Notes: generated by a model not told the origin, from the sequence alone. DNA of 64,000 nt from Patellaria atrata CBS 101060 (GCA_010093705.1 MU006090.1:66056-130055), one strand, 5' to 3'. Shown: positions 44,699-55,896, counted from the stretch's first letter. Numbers and translations are program-made.

Positions 44699-46072
44699 AT
44701 CGAAGAACTTATTTAGGGGTTAGAGGTTGGAGTTCATTCATGGCGATGAATTCGAAGTGCAGGTCCTTAAGGTTCCGCCTTACCTTATTTCATTTAGTGC
44801 AGTACGTACCCTTAAGGTAAGAAACAAAGATATGCTCATACCTTAACAGGTGGAGCATGTCAATCGATGTCCAGGTACCTTATGTACTGTAGTTGAATCT
44901 GATACTGTACGGCCCTCTCAGATACCTCAGTGAGGATGATCTACCTTAATGATGGATGTATCATCCTCCGTCGTAACTAACAGTTCTGTCGTCCCGTCAA
45001 AGTTGGAGGTACCGTATACCTTATTGATTATCAAAACCTTCGATCTGGGATTCGGTTGCATCACTGGAGGTAAACTGGGAAGAAAGGAGACTTGATTTTT
45101 GCAGGATTTCGATATTTCCGCCAACAAAGAGGCAACCGAGATTGGCGGCTCCTATAAGCCTGTAACCCAGGTACCTAACGGAATACTGTACGGAGTATTC
45201 AGTACTAGATTGATATACCCGACATAACTGCTCCAAATGTTGAGTTACGGATACCTATCCTTTTTTTGTTGGTGCTGTAGGTAGACCTGATTATTATAAT
45301 ATCATTCTGAAGGTGCCGGGTGGCTTTGTGCGGCTCGAACGATGAGCATGACAGGAAGTGCAGGACCAATGGATAGGAATTCTTACATGTACATGCCGTG
45401 CATCCGCCCATGTTTACGGGTTTTGGGTGTTGTAGAGGCGAATCACACTCGTCCTCATCCTTTTAACGTTTCAAACAGAACATGTTGCATCTAACTTGCC
45501 CGAAGAGAATCAAAAAGAGGTCAAGGCTTCCATTATTGACTTAATGACTCCAGTTCTGGTCTTGGTAACCAAGAAGGAAGGCTTGGAGGACATCGATAGG
45601 CACGATAAGGAGGGAAAGTACGATCCTGATTTGCCTGTTTTGTCAACAGCCGGGATCCAAGCTAAGGTATTCTGCAACTTTTTTAGTTGGAAAGCTATCA
45701 CGCTTAACACGGCGCGCGTTCACCCTGAGGTTCGCCTCCTCTTCCACCACCATCACCACCGTTAAACTCTTCTCCTTCCCACCTCACTGTTTCTTAATCT
45801 TCATTCAGTTGAAGAAACAGAGGTCATAGGAAAGAGAATTGGCCGGAGCTTCCATTCGCTAAGCTTCGCCATTCCGTTCGTTTGCTGCGCTAGAACTACA
45901 AGTACAACTTACTTCCTGCAGTACTACATCCCAACTTGTGTCATCAGCTACTCCACCGCAAGAGTCTAGCTTTTTCAATCATTAATACGCACAACGAAGG
46001 AACTCATTGACTTGACACTTTCTTCCCACTTCTCGACACCTTAGAACCGACTCTAAAGTCACCAATCAAACC
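44699..46072. other. Intergenic with orphan exon-like block
   Basis: 1.4 kb rich in TACTGTAC and ACCTTA words (44770-45200), a 9-bp dyad GAGGATGAT/ATCATCCTC at about 44932-44968, and the coding-like block at 45480-45666 described separately. The pyrimidine-rich stretch before 46072 is probably the GH72 promoter and leader. Confidence 0.45.
45480..45666 (+). pseudogene. Orphan exon-like coding block, possible gene relic
   Basis: After a plausible acceptor (TTTCAAACAG) a frame of about 62 codons reads as ordinary protein: acidic N part LPEENQKEVKASIIDL, then MTPVLVLVTKKEGLEDIDRH and KYDPDLPVLSTAGIQAK, closing at a possible donor (AAG/GTATTC). I find no upstream or downstream exon that would join in phase, and the frame has no ATG of its own at the start. 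It may be a leftover exon of a decayed or rearranged gene, or chance. I do not recognise the family. Confidence 0.3.
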
Positions 46073-47546
46073 ATGCGCTGCTCGTCAGTCTTGGGCGCTT
46101 TATGGCTCACATTTACGACAGCTGGAGCCATCCCCACCATCTCCACAAAAGGATCCAAGTTCTTTACATCCGAGGGGAACCAATGGTTTGTTCGAGGTCA
46201 GTCTGACATGTCTCAATACCACCTTAACTCCTACCCACAGCCGTGATGCTAATGGGTTCCGTTATACAGGAGTCGCGTATCAACTCGTGCCCGATGACCC
46301 TCTCATTGACAATGATCAGTGCAAGTTAGACGCTGCCCTTATGGAGGAACTCGGTGCGAACGCAATTCGCGTGTATCATGTGGATCCTAATGCGGACCAC
46401 GATGATTGCATGTCGACCTTTGCAGATGCTGGAATCTATCTCTTTCTGGATTTGGATACATTTGACACGCAAATCGAGCAGGTGAGATTGTTCAACGCAT
46501 TGGAGATCACCTTGTTCAATATCTGATGAAGTTCTTAGAATGACGCGCACTGGAACCGAACTCAACGTGACGCTTTCGCTAAGGTCATGGATGCGTTCTA
46601 TGAATACGACAATCTAGCTGGGTTTTTCGTTGGAAATGAAGTGTTAACACATCGTAAGTCTATCTGGCACGAAATCAATCCGTGGTGGTTTGGTACTAAC
46701 GCAGTTTCATTCATAGCTAATGGCTCTGTTGCTGCGCCTTTCGTTAAGGCTGCGGTGCGTGATATGAAAGCGCATCGGGACGAGAAGAATTATCGAAAAA
46801 TTCCTATTGGATACTCTGCTGCCGATATTTCCACCCTCAGGCCGAATCTCCAGAATTACCTGGCCTGCGGATCTGATCGTGACGAAGCTATCGATTTCTT
46901 CGCTCTTAACGCTTATGAATGGTGTGGGGAGACTACGTTTGCGGAATCTGGCTATGTCTCACTCACCAACGAGATCAAGAATTATCCTGTTCCAATCTTC
47001 TTCTCCGAGACAGGTTGCATCGTCCCTCGTCCCCGTACCTTTGATGATCAACCAGAGATCTATGGTCCACGTATGAATCAATATTGGTCAGGCTCCATAG
47101 TCTACGAGTGGATTGAGGAGGCAAACAACTACGGAATCATCAGTTACGGCCCGAAAGTTGATCCAGCTGCGACTGATGCTCCCCCAGATGGCTTTACCCG
47201 CTCTGGTACCCCCACACCGGTATCTCCAGATTTCCCCAACCTCAGCAGTCACTGGGCTACTCCTTTACCCAGTGGTATCCGAGAAAATGAATATTCACCG
47301 AACCTCACACCACCTCCATGCCCTCCTAGGACATCTGGCGTGTGGAATGTTGATGGTAGTGCGGCACTTCCAAGTCTAGGCCAGACATTCAATTCAGCTG
47401 CACCGACGGTAACGGACGATTCCACGAGCGACGCCGCACCTTCTGCGACACCCACCAAGACCGGCGCTGCTAGCCCTGCAAGGGAAGTCAAGGGTGTTGC
47501 GGTTGGTCTGGCCGGTGTCTTCCTTGGTGTTGCGTGGTGGTTATAA
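46073..47546 (+). CDS. GPI-anchored 1,3-beta-glucanosyltransferase, GH72 (GEL/GAS family)
   Basis: Four exons: 46073-46196, 46270-46481, 46539-46653 and 46717-47546; 426 aa. The enzyme cuts and religates beta-1,3-glucan chains at the cell surface, elongating wall glucan. A signal peptide ends near TAGA (residue 19). GH72 motifs follow: [36 protein letters not shown], the acid/base Glu146 in FFVGNEV, and the nucleophile Glu248 in FFSETGC. The C terminus has a Ser/Thr-rich stretch and a hydrophobic end ([16 protein letters not shown]) typical of a GPI signal. There is no Cys-rich CBM43 module, so it belongs to the short subgroup. Intron 3 (46654-46716) is 63 nt, without a stop, so an unspliced transcript would insert 21 residues in frame. 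Confidence 0.95.
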
Positions 47547-48711
47547 AAAGATTGGGTGCCCGACGACGGTTGTATATTTATCTCGGCGTTTGCCCTTTCC
47601 TTCTGTCTGCATCTTTCTCTTCTAACTGTTCATATTTGCCTTACACCTTTACGGGACTCTGTTGCAGAATTGGAGCATGTTAGATTGGTGGATGCATATT
47701 ATGATGAGTAATGCCTAATGGTCCCCTCAAGGGAACGGGGGTTCCGCGTACACGGAAAGGCGCGGAGTGCTATGGGCGATTTAGTTTAGCAAACACATGT
47801 GTATATGAGTGAAGAGGCAAAATTAGGGAGAGTTGTCTTCGATGTGGCTGTTGAGCGTTTGATAGAGTGAGACGCGCCTTACCTTGCGCAGAGGTTATTC
47901 GGGCGCCTGATGCTATGTAGGGAGGAGAAAAGGCAATACGGTAGTCAGGCGACTAATAGTGATGTCCTAGGTAGGCTTCCAACTAAGCTGGGCTATCGTT
48001 TTCAAACCACCATTATAAGATCTAGAAGGATCTCCCGTATGAGTGGGAATCATCCGTGGATACCGAATCACGGCAAGACCGAAAGCAACGGGAACGATGC
48101 CGAAAAGGAAAAAAAAATTATCACGTGATTCATCTGCTGCAATCGCTGGATCGGGAAAGTAGCCGAAGCTTAGTAAGTAGCACCGCCAAGAGGTGGTTCG
48201 AGCTTGTGACAGGGCTACCCCCGGATTCATCGCAGCAACAATGGCGCGGTGATCTCCAGCCATTCATAGAGCGGACTGTACTTTCCGAACATAACTCCTC
48301 TTCTGCTCTTGCTCTTGCCCAGCTTGCCCATCGCGGTTTCCCATTTCTTAAACCCTTCTGCCCTCGCTCTCCTCCCATCTTTCTTACTCTTCACTCCTCA
48401 CAACACAACCTCACCCTCTCACCAAGTACTTCCATCCCATCATCCTTCTCGTCCTCTTCTCATCAATATCATCTCCACCTTCCATCAACCGCTTCTCACT
48501 ACTCTTTCCCCTCTTTCACCTCACTCAACCTCGTCACCTTACCTCACTACTCGTTTGACCCCCCCATATACCTCCTCTTTGATCTTCATCACCCTACCTT
48601 TCCACCATCTTGCTGTCGTCGCCATCTATTCTGCCTCCGGATAATATTATTCGTATCTTTTCAATTTTTTTTTTATTAAATCATTGAACTACTAAACAAG
48701 CAGTAATCACT
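47547..48711. other. Intergenic and pyrimidine-rich leader
   Basis: 1.2 kb. From about 48310 to 48700 the plus strand is strongly C/T-rich (CTCCTC, CTTCTC, CACC), a common core-promoter/leader style of well-expressed fungal genes. Frames across it (48056-48679) look like leader or shadow, not a gene. Confidence 0.5.
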
Positions 48712-49674
48712 ATGGGTCTCAACTACCTTGCATCGACACCGGTCCTGGTCCTCCCTCCCCAAAATCCACCGCCCCATTACTTCGCCGACGGCATGCAGAC
48801 GTTCAATCAGTCAATGATATCTCAATCGATCCAACGGACGCCTTCTCCATCATCGCCTGCATACCGCAAGTTCCCAACACCCCCATCCCTCAACTACCAA
48901 GTCGCACTGTCCAATTCTGTAGTTGGCCGCAAGCGTTCTCGAGATGAAGATGTGATGTCGTCCGAAGATCTTGAAGATGGCTCTTACGTCAGCGCCTTTG
49001 CTGCTCCCCCAGAACCGAAAGTAGAACCAATCTACGGCCCCGGCATGACCCTTATCTACCCGGGTGACAGAATAGGCTGGAGCGTCTCAGCTGAATCTCA
49101 ATCTGGGACGTGGATCGAAGAGAAGCAAAACGAGGAAGATGCAGCGACGCAGAGGCCAATCGCAATCTCGCGCAAGTCACAACGGGTTGTTGGCGGTGTT
49201 CGGCGCGATTCAGTTTGCTCTCGTCGGCCCTCCTCCGAGTCTAGTGAGATCATGACACCTACTACTGCGCCAGCGGTCGTTCGCGATGTTACCCTCGATC
49301 AGGCTACAATGATATTGGGTATCGGCTGGAAGACTCTTAGTGACAGCCCTGCGAAGCGTGGTTGGGAGAAGTTCATCGAGAATCACTACTCTCTCAGTTC
49401 CGTCAATGTACTTCTCGAAAAGGAATCACTGTCTGTCTATGTGGTTCGCGCCACCGATCTTGATGATTTGCAGGAGAAGTACTTCCTCTTCCAAGAGAAT
49501 CTTCAATCTTATCGTCTAATCGCCGTCAACATTGAACAAGCTATCGCTAGCCTTGCGCAACTACCCAACGCTCAGCTCGGACCCGAGGTTCACGCTAAAG
49601 ATCGTTCTCAGTCACCAGTCATCGCGACCACTTCGTCTTCCGCTATCGTCGATGAAGTCGAGATGGAACTATGA
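48712..49674 (+). CDS. Conserved-looking fungal protein of unknown function
   Basis: A single exon of 320 aa. The N-terminal third is low-complexity, Pro/Ser-rich with TPSPSSP, followed by a basic GRKRSRDED nuclear-localisation-like patch (~residues 72-80) and an acidic stretch. The C-terminal part (~190-290) looks folded: QATMILGIGWKTLSD, KRGWEKFIENHY, VNVLLEKESLSVYVVRA, YFLFQENLQSYRLIAVN. I recall similar compact domains in unnamed Pezizomycotina proteins but cannot name the family. Likely nuclear (inference). The long C/T-rich leader upstream suggests substantial expression. Confidence 0.8.
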   Translation: MGLNYLASTPVLVLPPQNPPPHYFADGMQTFNQSMISQSIQRTPSPSSPAYRKFPTPPSLNYQVALSNSVVGRKRSRDEDVMSSEDLEDGSYVSAFAAPPEPKVEPIYGPGMTLIYPGDRIGWSVSAESQSGTWIEEKQNEEDAATQRPIAISRKSQRVVGGVRRDSVCSRRPSSESSEIMTPTTAPAVVRDVTLDQATMILGIGWKTLSDSPAKRGWEKFIENHYSLSSVNVLLEKESLSVYVVRATDLDDLQEKYFLFQENLQSYRLIAVNIEQAIASLAQLPNAQLGPEVHAKDRSQSPVIATTSSSAIVDEVEMEL

Positions 49675-50317
49675 ACCTTTCCCTAACCTTTTCCGCACTC
49701 ACGTCCTGTCAGCAAACTTCTCCGCCAATACAAAGATCTCATATCACGTATCAACATCTATCTATCTATCTTGGTCTCGGTCTAGACGCTCTCTCTCCAA
49801 AATCTTCGCCCGATATTTCAGCTTTTAATCTCGGCGTTCGCTTACTGGCTAGCTACAGGGTTTACACAGTTTCGGTTTCGGTTTTAAGTCTTTCCATTTC
49901 GGATGTATTCTGAACCTTTCATGCAGCAATGCGGAGTTCCCAGTCTCCGCACCGTGCGCGCACGTATTCGATGCTGCGAATATCTTTCTACCAAAATAAA
50001 GATAACATATTACGAATAGCAGATAGCAAAAATCAAATAAAAATTTCAAAGAAGCGTTATTCGTGCTTATTTAAGTGACCGTTAGATGTACTTCCCACTA
50101 AGAACAAGAACAGAGTGTATGCTGCAGATCATAAAGTCTGCTATCTACCGTAGAGCCCAAATCTGCGAGAACAAACGTGAAAATATCATCGTCAAACGGC
50201 AACGCTTGCGTATGAACGCCGCCCAAAACGATCACCCACAAACGCCCCACAACACCTGGACATGCCCCGAAACAATCTCCCGATCCAGAAACAAGGTTCT
50301 CTCTTCTTCCGCTGCCC
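49675..50317. other. Intergenic, convergent 3' ends
   Basis: 640 bases between the 3' ends of two convergent genes; AT-rich from 49980 to 50090. No gene seen. Confidence 0.5.
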
Positions 50318-52052
50318 TCAATACACACTCCCCCGCACACTCTTCTCTTCCTCGATTGCCTTCTTCATCTCCCCCTCCCTCTCCTCTCCACTACTCTCCC
50401 TTCCATCCCCTAAAGTATCCGCGCGTGCCCCAACTCCCATCCCGCTCTCCTTCTCCCAGTCCATCGTCAGGCGCCTCTTCGCCTCGCCCGTGCGCGACCG
50501 GCTCCGCGCCCTCCTCCCCACTCCATTCGCGGTACGATGAGCTGGGTGAGACTGGTCCTGCGAAGGGTGCGGGACGTAGTGTTTTTGTGCCGGGTCGCGG
50601 GAGAGGAAACCGTAGTCCGAGTCATCGGAGAAGCCTTCGCCCTCAGTGGGGCCGGAGCCGGGATGGAGGATGCGGTGGTGGTAGTGGGGAGGTTTGAGCA
50701 GGCTGGACCGCTGGGGTTGGTGATGGGCGTGATGGGCGTGGTGGTGGCTGTTGTTTTGGGAATCGAGGTCGGAGGCGCTAGAGGCGGAGGCATCGCCGTC
50801 TTCTTCTTCCACAGCTGTGGATGTCGTTGAAAACGGGTTCAAGAGCTCCGGTGATGGCTGCGCGTCTTCTGGAATATCCTTGGGGAGTTTGGTTGAGGAG
50901 CCAAGGCCAGATTTTCCGCGATTGAGGCTGGATGCCCGCCGCGTGGGTGTGCTCTTCTCCGCTTTGACTTTCTCAGTCTGCTGAGCCGCGATCGGATGGT
51001 CGTCCATTTCGTTGCTCGCCCCGTTCAATGCGGGAGGGGGTAGTGCTGCAGTTTGGAAATCGCCCGTATTCTGGCGGCGGGTGCGGCGCGGGAACGCGAT
51101 CGTTTCATGGTTGCAACCGGCCGGGCATCCACCCCAACGGCGCATGGGGATGGTGGGTGAGCCGGGGTTCTTGGGCATGTTGGAGGGCGTTTTGGAGGAT
51201 GGGTTGGTCATGATGGTGCCGACTTGGATCGCTGCTGCGCGTTTACGGAGATCGGACCAAGTGCGTAATTGGTTTTCGAGGACGTACTTTTTAGATTCAG
51301 GGTTTTGCTTCATGATGATGAATTCGCAGTGGTTGACGTTGCGGAGGTCTTCGAAATATTCAACTGACCAGTGGTACCATTTCATGAGGAACACTCTGGT
51401 CATAAGCCCATGTGTGACAAGCACACAGACGCTTGGAAAGTCTTCTTCTCCGAAACTTCGCCATAAGCTTTCGTTGAAGCCGCTGACTCTGTCATATGCA
51501 TCTGCTGCAGACTCGCCATTTGGGATCCTATAGAAGAAATGACCATAATCAGCGCGCTCCTGCCACATCCTCTCCATCTCCGCCGAGCATGGCTGGAAAT
51601 TTCCAAAATCCTGCTCTCGTAGGCGGGGCTCCTCGTAGACCTTGATCTTATGTTTTTGGAAGGGTGATGGCGTTGGGTCGTCAGCGGTGAGCGTTTTCAG
51701 GATTCCCTCTGTCGTTTCCCTGGTTCGACGGTATGGGGAGGTAAAGAACTGTATGGTATCATCTGGTCTTAGCATCGACCGCAGACGACGGCCTGCTTCC
51801 TCTGCCTGTGAGAAACATATTAGTTTCATGATAGTGGGCTGAACGAAGGGCCTTGAGCACTCACCTGTTGCCGTCCGTCAGGTGTGAGTTTGACTCTATG
51901 ATCTGGAATGTACTGGTGAATATCCCGATTCTTGTTTCCTTCAGATTGAGCATGCCGGACGAGGATTATCATCTACATATGTTGAGTCAGCTTAGATATC
52001 AGGGATCGAAGGGAGGTGGGAAAGGGGTACGGCATACCCTTGGTTTGCCCAT
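50318..52052 (-). CDS. Histidine phosphatase (phosphoglycerate mutase-like) with disordered tail
   Basis: Three exons: 52052-52038, 51972-51865 and 51805-50318; 536 aa. Exon 1 is 15 nt (MGKPR), joined to MIILVRHAQSEGNKNRDIHQ. The phosphohistidine-type fold is clear: catalytic His12 in the RHA motif, IPDHRVKLTPDGRQQ, SPYRRTRET (phosphate-binding Arg ~67-68), the GESAADAYDRV motif (Glu139) and the second His173 in VTHGLM. About residues 250-536 are disordered, with Ser-rich acidic patches and a His-rich NNSHHHAHHAHH run. Fungal members of this subfamily are annotated as phosphoglycerate mutase family, but they act more like broad phosphatases and true substrates are unknown. It is divergent from the PRKRIP1 homologue. 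Confidence 0.9.
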
Positions 52053-52705
52053 TTTGGCGGTGCTATAATGCAGCGCCCTCGAGAATACGTTTGAAATGAT
52101 GGGCTTATGATTCGTTATACAGTGAAGTGCCTTGTGTGTCTTATCTATGTCCCAAATGTCAGAGGATTCCAACGTGGAGGGGTCAAGTCTTTATGTGTGT
52201 TTCATCACTGCACTGTCGCATCTACTTTCCAGCCGAAAGAAACATTTTGGAAACAGAAACACCGAGCCCTACATTGCACCATCCATCTTACCGCCAAAGG
52301 ATTTCCAAATCCACTTCTTACATCCACACAGTATCCCCATAATCTCATAATCCAGACAACGCGACACTGCATTCGCGCCTGATTTACATGCAAAGCAAGC
52401 TCCCCTTCGCCCGCCCGCACTCGCGCGTCCTGCACCACTGACGTACGCAACGACCGCAACCCTCACCTCCGCCTCACCTCCGCAACACTCGTTCATCTAT
52501 ACGCACTGCAACGAGGGAACTAGATACTGCTTTTAGCCTGTTCCTGACAGAAACAATCCATCCTTGTACTACCTCACGGGAGCTAGATCTCTTCCAACCT
52601 CCCGGGACACGTCCAGCACCGTTTCCAACCATCTTGGGCCTCAGATCACGAAGTTACACGGTTTACTGGGACTCAAAGGGACCGCCCAGCTATAAACCGC
52701 CCGCA
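52053..52705. other. Divergent promoter region
   Basis: 650 bases between the histidine phosphatase and PRKRIP1-like starts. Pyrimidine-rich in parts; an in-frame extension of the downstream protein begins at 52634 but lacks conserved sequence. Confidence 0.5.
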
Positions 52706-53329
52706 ATGTCCGAACCGATTCCTGAATCCATCCCCACGAGCGCCTCCTCCCGCCCTCCTCGCAAAAAGCCACGCGTCGAATCCGACCCCATATCCACACA
52801 AGCTCGCTCCCTCACCGCGCTCTTCGCGGATCCCACCAGGCCTATAACTCTTCCCTCCGCTCCGCAAGCTAAGACTCTGGCTCCACCGCCGGAGCTTGTA
52901 GCCAATGTTCAAGGATCCTCTGCAGGCGCTGGTAGTGGTGAATTCCATGTGTACAAAGCGTCGCGGCGGCGTGAATACGAGCGGTTAAGACTGATGGACG
53001 AGGAGGCGCGGAAAGAGAAAGAGGAAAAGGAATTTGAGGAGACAAGGGAGAAGAAAAAAAGGGAGGATGAGGAGAAGACAAGGAGGAATAGAGAAAAGAG
53101 AAGCAAGAGGAAGAAGGGAAAGAAGGGTGGAAAAGAAAATAGTGAACCGGAAGGGACTAAGGAAGGGGAGGACGGGCGAGGGAAGGTTAAAAGGTTAGGT
53201 CCGGGCCCAGCGTTTGTGGTACGGGGGAAAGAAGATGAGGAGCTAGATAGGGAGGAGCGAGAAGGGATGGAGGGCGGGGAGGTCAGAGATCCGGAAGAGG
53301 GCGGGATCATTATTAAGGAGGATGAGTGA
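52706..53329 (+). CDS. PRKRIP1 / DUF1168 homologue (spliceosome-associated)
   Basis: A single exon of 207 aa from the ATG at 52706 (MSEPIPESIPT); an upstream in-frame ATG at 52634 would add 24 residues without family resemblance. The family block is plain: LTALFADPTRPITLP, then ELVANVQGSSAGAGSGEFHVYKASRRREYERL, followed by a very long charged helix of Glu/Lys/Arg (EEARKEKEEKEFEE..., KRSKRKKGKKGG) and an acidic C terminus. PRKRIP1 proteins sit in the catalytic spliceosome, where the long helix spans the complex; a nuclear role in splicing is therefore expected. Basic RKKPR near residue 20 is a likely nuclear signal. Confidence 0.92.
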   Translation: MSEPIPESIPTSASSRPPRKKPRVESDPISTQARSLTALFADPTRPITLPSAPQAKTLAPPPELVANVQGSSAGAGSGEFHVYKASRRREYERLRLMDEEARKEKEEKEFEETREKKKREDEEKTRRNREKRSKRKKGKKGGKENSEPEGTKEGEDGRGKVKRLGPGPAFVVRGKEDEELDREEREGMEGGEVRDPEEGGIIIKEDE

Positions 53330-54536
53330 AGGCTAAAGTGATGCGTAGAATGTAAGCACGGATAGGAGTAAAGGAACCGGCATCCAGGAGTTTGATCATG
53401 ATACCTTTTCGGCATGTTTATTTCTGACCCTCGACTTGCTTAGGCATTCCGCTCTATCCGGATAGTGAGAAGGGAGGGGTCTAAATTTGTTGTAAGGATA
53501 CTACTATGGAGTTAAATACGTTTACGGTAGAAATATTGTTATAATTGTAAGTTTAGGCTAGTTCCTAATTCAATAGTAGCTCTACTTTAGAAATTCTAGT
53601 ACCTTATACTTTATCATAGAGTTTAACACGCTTCCTAAGGAGACCTAATAGAATAGTTAGTAAGTTATCAACGAATTCAGCAATAAGTCTATCGAGATAT
53701 TTTTATAATAGTTTTCTCTATTATCCTTATCTTTGCCTGACGTCAAATCAATATATGGAGCGCCATCATCGCTTTACACTCTCATCCCGCACTCCAGTTT
53801 ACCGGTAATTCGCGAGGAAGTGGCCTTGTTCAGAAGGACGACTCGAATAGTCTTGAGACTAGAACTCACGGAAGAACTTTACGAGTATCTCGTTATCCTC
53901 CTCTTATTGCGAAGATAACTAAAGTGTACCATTTCCGTACGATGTCCTCCAACGACGACTGGATATAAGAATTCTCGCTCTTCCCAACGACGGTTCTGTA
54001 GATTAGACAACGTGACTGCAAAAGATTATCGGATTCTTGATTGACTCAAGGGGAAAAGGAAAAAGGAAAAAAAAAAAAAAATAGCCAGAAGCCGTATAGT
54101 GCACACAAAATGAAAAGATCTCGTCATCTAGAGCGGCTCAGATGAAACTTTGCGAGTTTTCCCGAGTCCTCAAGATCGAATTCAAAGACAAAAACGTTTA
54201 CTTTAGCGCACGCCAATAAATTAAGAAAGTCGGCGAGTTTTGCGAGATAATATCATATAGGAAAGTAGTGGTGAATAAGGAGCCATGAGACTCCGTATTA
54301 AGCTCTGTTATCTGTCATTTCTACTTAGAGGTAATAATCAGCCTATGTCTTAACATAGACAACAAATATAAGGATCGCAGTCTATATAGGCTTACACTGA
54401 TCCGTTCGTGGCGCTATTCAACAGTCTATCCAAATACTTCTCCAGAGGACCGAAAGGAGCTCCTGAATCCAATTTAAGAAGGCCTTGATCCAATTGGCTT
54501 CCACAGAGGATCCCTTCCAGGTGCATCGTGTGGCTC
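53330..54536. other. AT-rich gene-free block
   Basis: About 1.2 kb, clearly AT-richer than its surroundings, with many TA steps and short runs (ATAGTTAGTAAGTTATC style) from 53490 to 54400, plus a poly-A run at 54067-54081. No frame longer than about 60 codons. The composition resembles DNA that has suffered repeat-induced C-to-T mutation, but no parent element can be named. Confidence 0.5.
54067..54081 (+). repeat. Poly-A run
   Basis: Fifteen A residues following an AAAAGG AAAAAGG pattern inside the AT-rich block. Confidence 0.8.
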
Positions 54537-55539
54537 TTAAGCCTCTCCACCAGAGCCCAGTCCCCTTTCTAGCATCTGATGTTGTCGTCTCGTGTACGCG
54601 TCCTACTATACCCATCAGCATGAACATTTCCTACCTAGTCCACAAAATGTTTTGACTCACCTCGTCTAAAAGCGTTGCAAGCCTCCCGTTCTCCTCCACC
54701 ACCCTCTTAATCTCCTCCATACATTGCCCCTCCAGTCGAACCACTGCGCCCTTCGGCAACCACCGCAGTATATGAAACGCATTCGCATAAACGTTATGTC
54801 CCGTAGGGTAAGCGGAGGCCCGATCTTCGGGAATGATGGAGGGTAGCCGCAGTGTCAACGTCTTGAGGTTCCAACAGTACCGTAGCCCGTCCCGAACGAG
54901 GTCAGAGAACGCTTCTAGGATGTCATGATGGGTGGGGATTGTTATCTCGACATGCTTGATCAAGCTTCGAGAGCGCTGGTGCAGGGAAGCGAGCGTCGCA
55001 GTCGCGGAATCTAAGTGCAGGATGAAGGTGTTGTTGCCGTATAGCACGGGATGCGCTTCGTGGCGGATTTGTTTGCTCACGCGGAGGAGCTGGCCATCCA
55101 GACGGTCTGCGTATGGTGGTTTAAGTAACATGGGGCATATATCGGTGGGCCTGAGGCCTAGCACATCGAAATAGGTGTTGCGCCCGAGGCTTGATTCACG
55201 GGGGTGGAACGAGCTGTCGACGCTTGTACTTGATCGAGAGGCGGGCATGAGATCAGGGTTGCAAAGTACAACGGGATAGAGGCGGGTGAGCGTCAGGTGG
55301 TAGATCTGGATGCGGAGCTCAGCTGGGAGGTCCATAAAGCGGAAGGGTTGAATATTTGGTTCGTCCATTGCGGGTTGTTTAATTGGAGTGGCCCGTTTAT
55401 CGTTCCGACTATCTTTACGTGAGGATTTCTTGTAACCAAAGCTTTCCAAACTACGGAGAGGGTCAAAACGCTGCACTCCCGAGGTGATTCTGATTCTGAG
55501 AGGTCCAGGGCCTGAGGTTGTCTGAGTTGGTTTCGTCAT
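54537..55539 (-). CDS. 2EXR / F-box-like domain protein
   Basis: Exons 55539-54661 and 54602-54537 give 314 aa; if the 58-nt intron (54660-54603, GTGAGT...CTGAT...TAG) is not used, the frame closes at 54631 with 302 aa. The N-terminal ~60 residues are basic and variable. FRFMDLPAELRIQIYHLTL (66-84) is the F-box-like/2EXR start helix, and LLRVSKQIRHEAHPVLYGNNTFIL is the second hallmark block (new elements of this large fungal family share it). Then HVEITIPTHHDILEAF and NLKTLTLRLP follow. The role of most members is unknown; a substrate adaptor in ubiquitin ligases is only a possibility. It stands next to the AT-rich block, in a plausible fast-evolving setting. Confidence 0.85.
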
Positions 55540-55896
55540 TGCGTAGCGGAGTGAATGCTTAAAAGTAGGAATTTCTGAAGGGACCTAGATTGAATTAGGT
55601 TTCGAGGGTGATATGCGCCCGTCTAAACCTAGAGTATGAGAGGCTGTAGTGAGTGACTGAGCGTGAAAATGAGTAAGACTATCCTGGAGGCAAATACGTG
55701 CTTACAGTATTTGTTGAGGTTAAAGATGATGTTATGAGTGAATACCATGAATTTTGGGTGTGGTACCGTATCTGATTGTCCGCGAGTCATGCACTACGGC
55801 ACAGTAGATAAACTTGATATCTACTGTATGTCTTCACAGTGCAGTAATAACTTCTGGGGATCAGTACAGAGACGGTACAATTGAAAATATCACTAG
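55540..55896. other. Divergent promoter region
   Basis: 357 bases between the 2EXR gene and PIG-H starts; includes GTACCGTATC and ATATCTACTGTATG words. No gene seen. Confidence 0.45.

Noticed and set aside
48056-48679. 207-codon plus-strand frame before the unknown gene
   Set aside because: Ser/His/Pro/Leu-rich translation of the C/T-rich leader; no conserved pattern.
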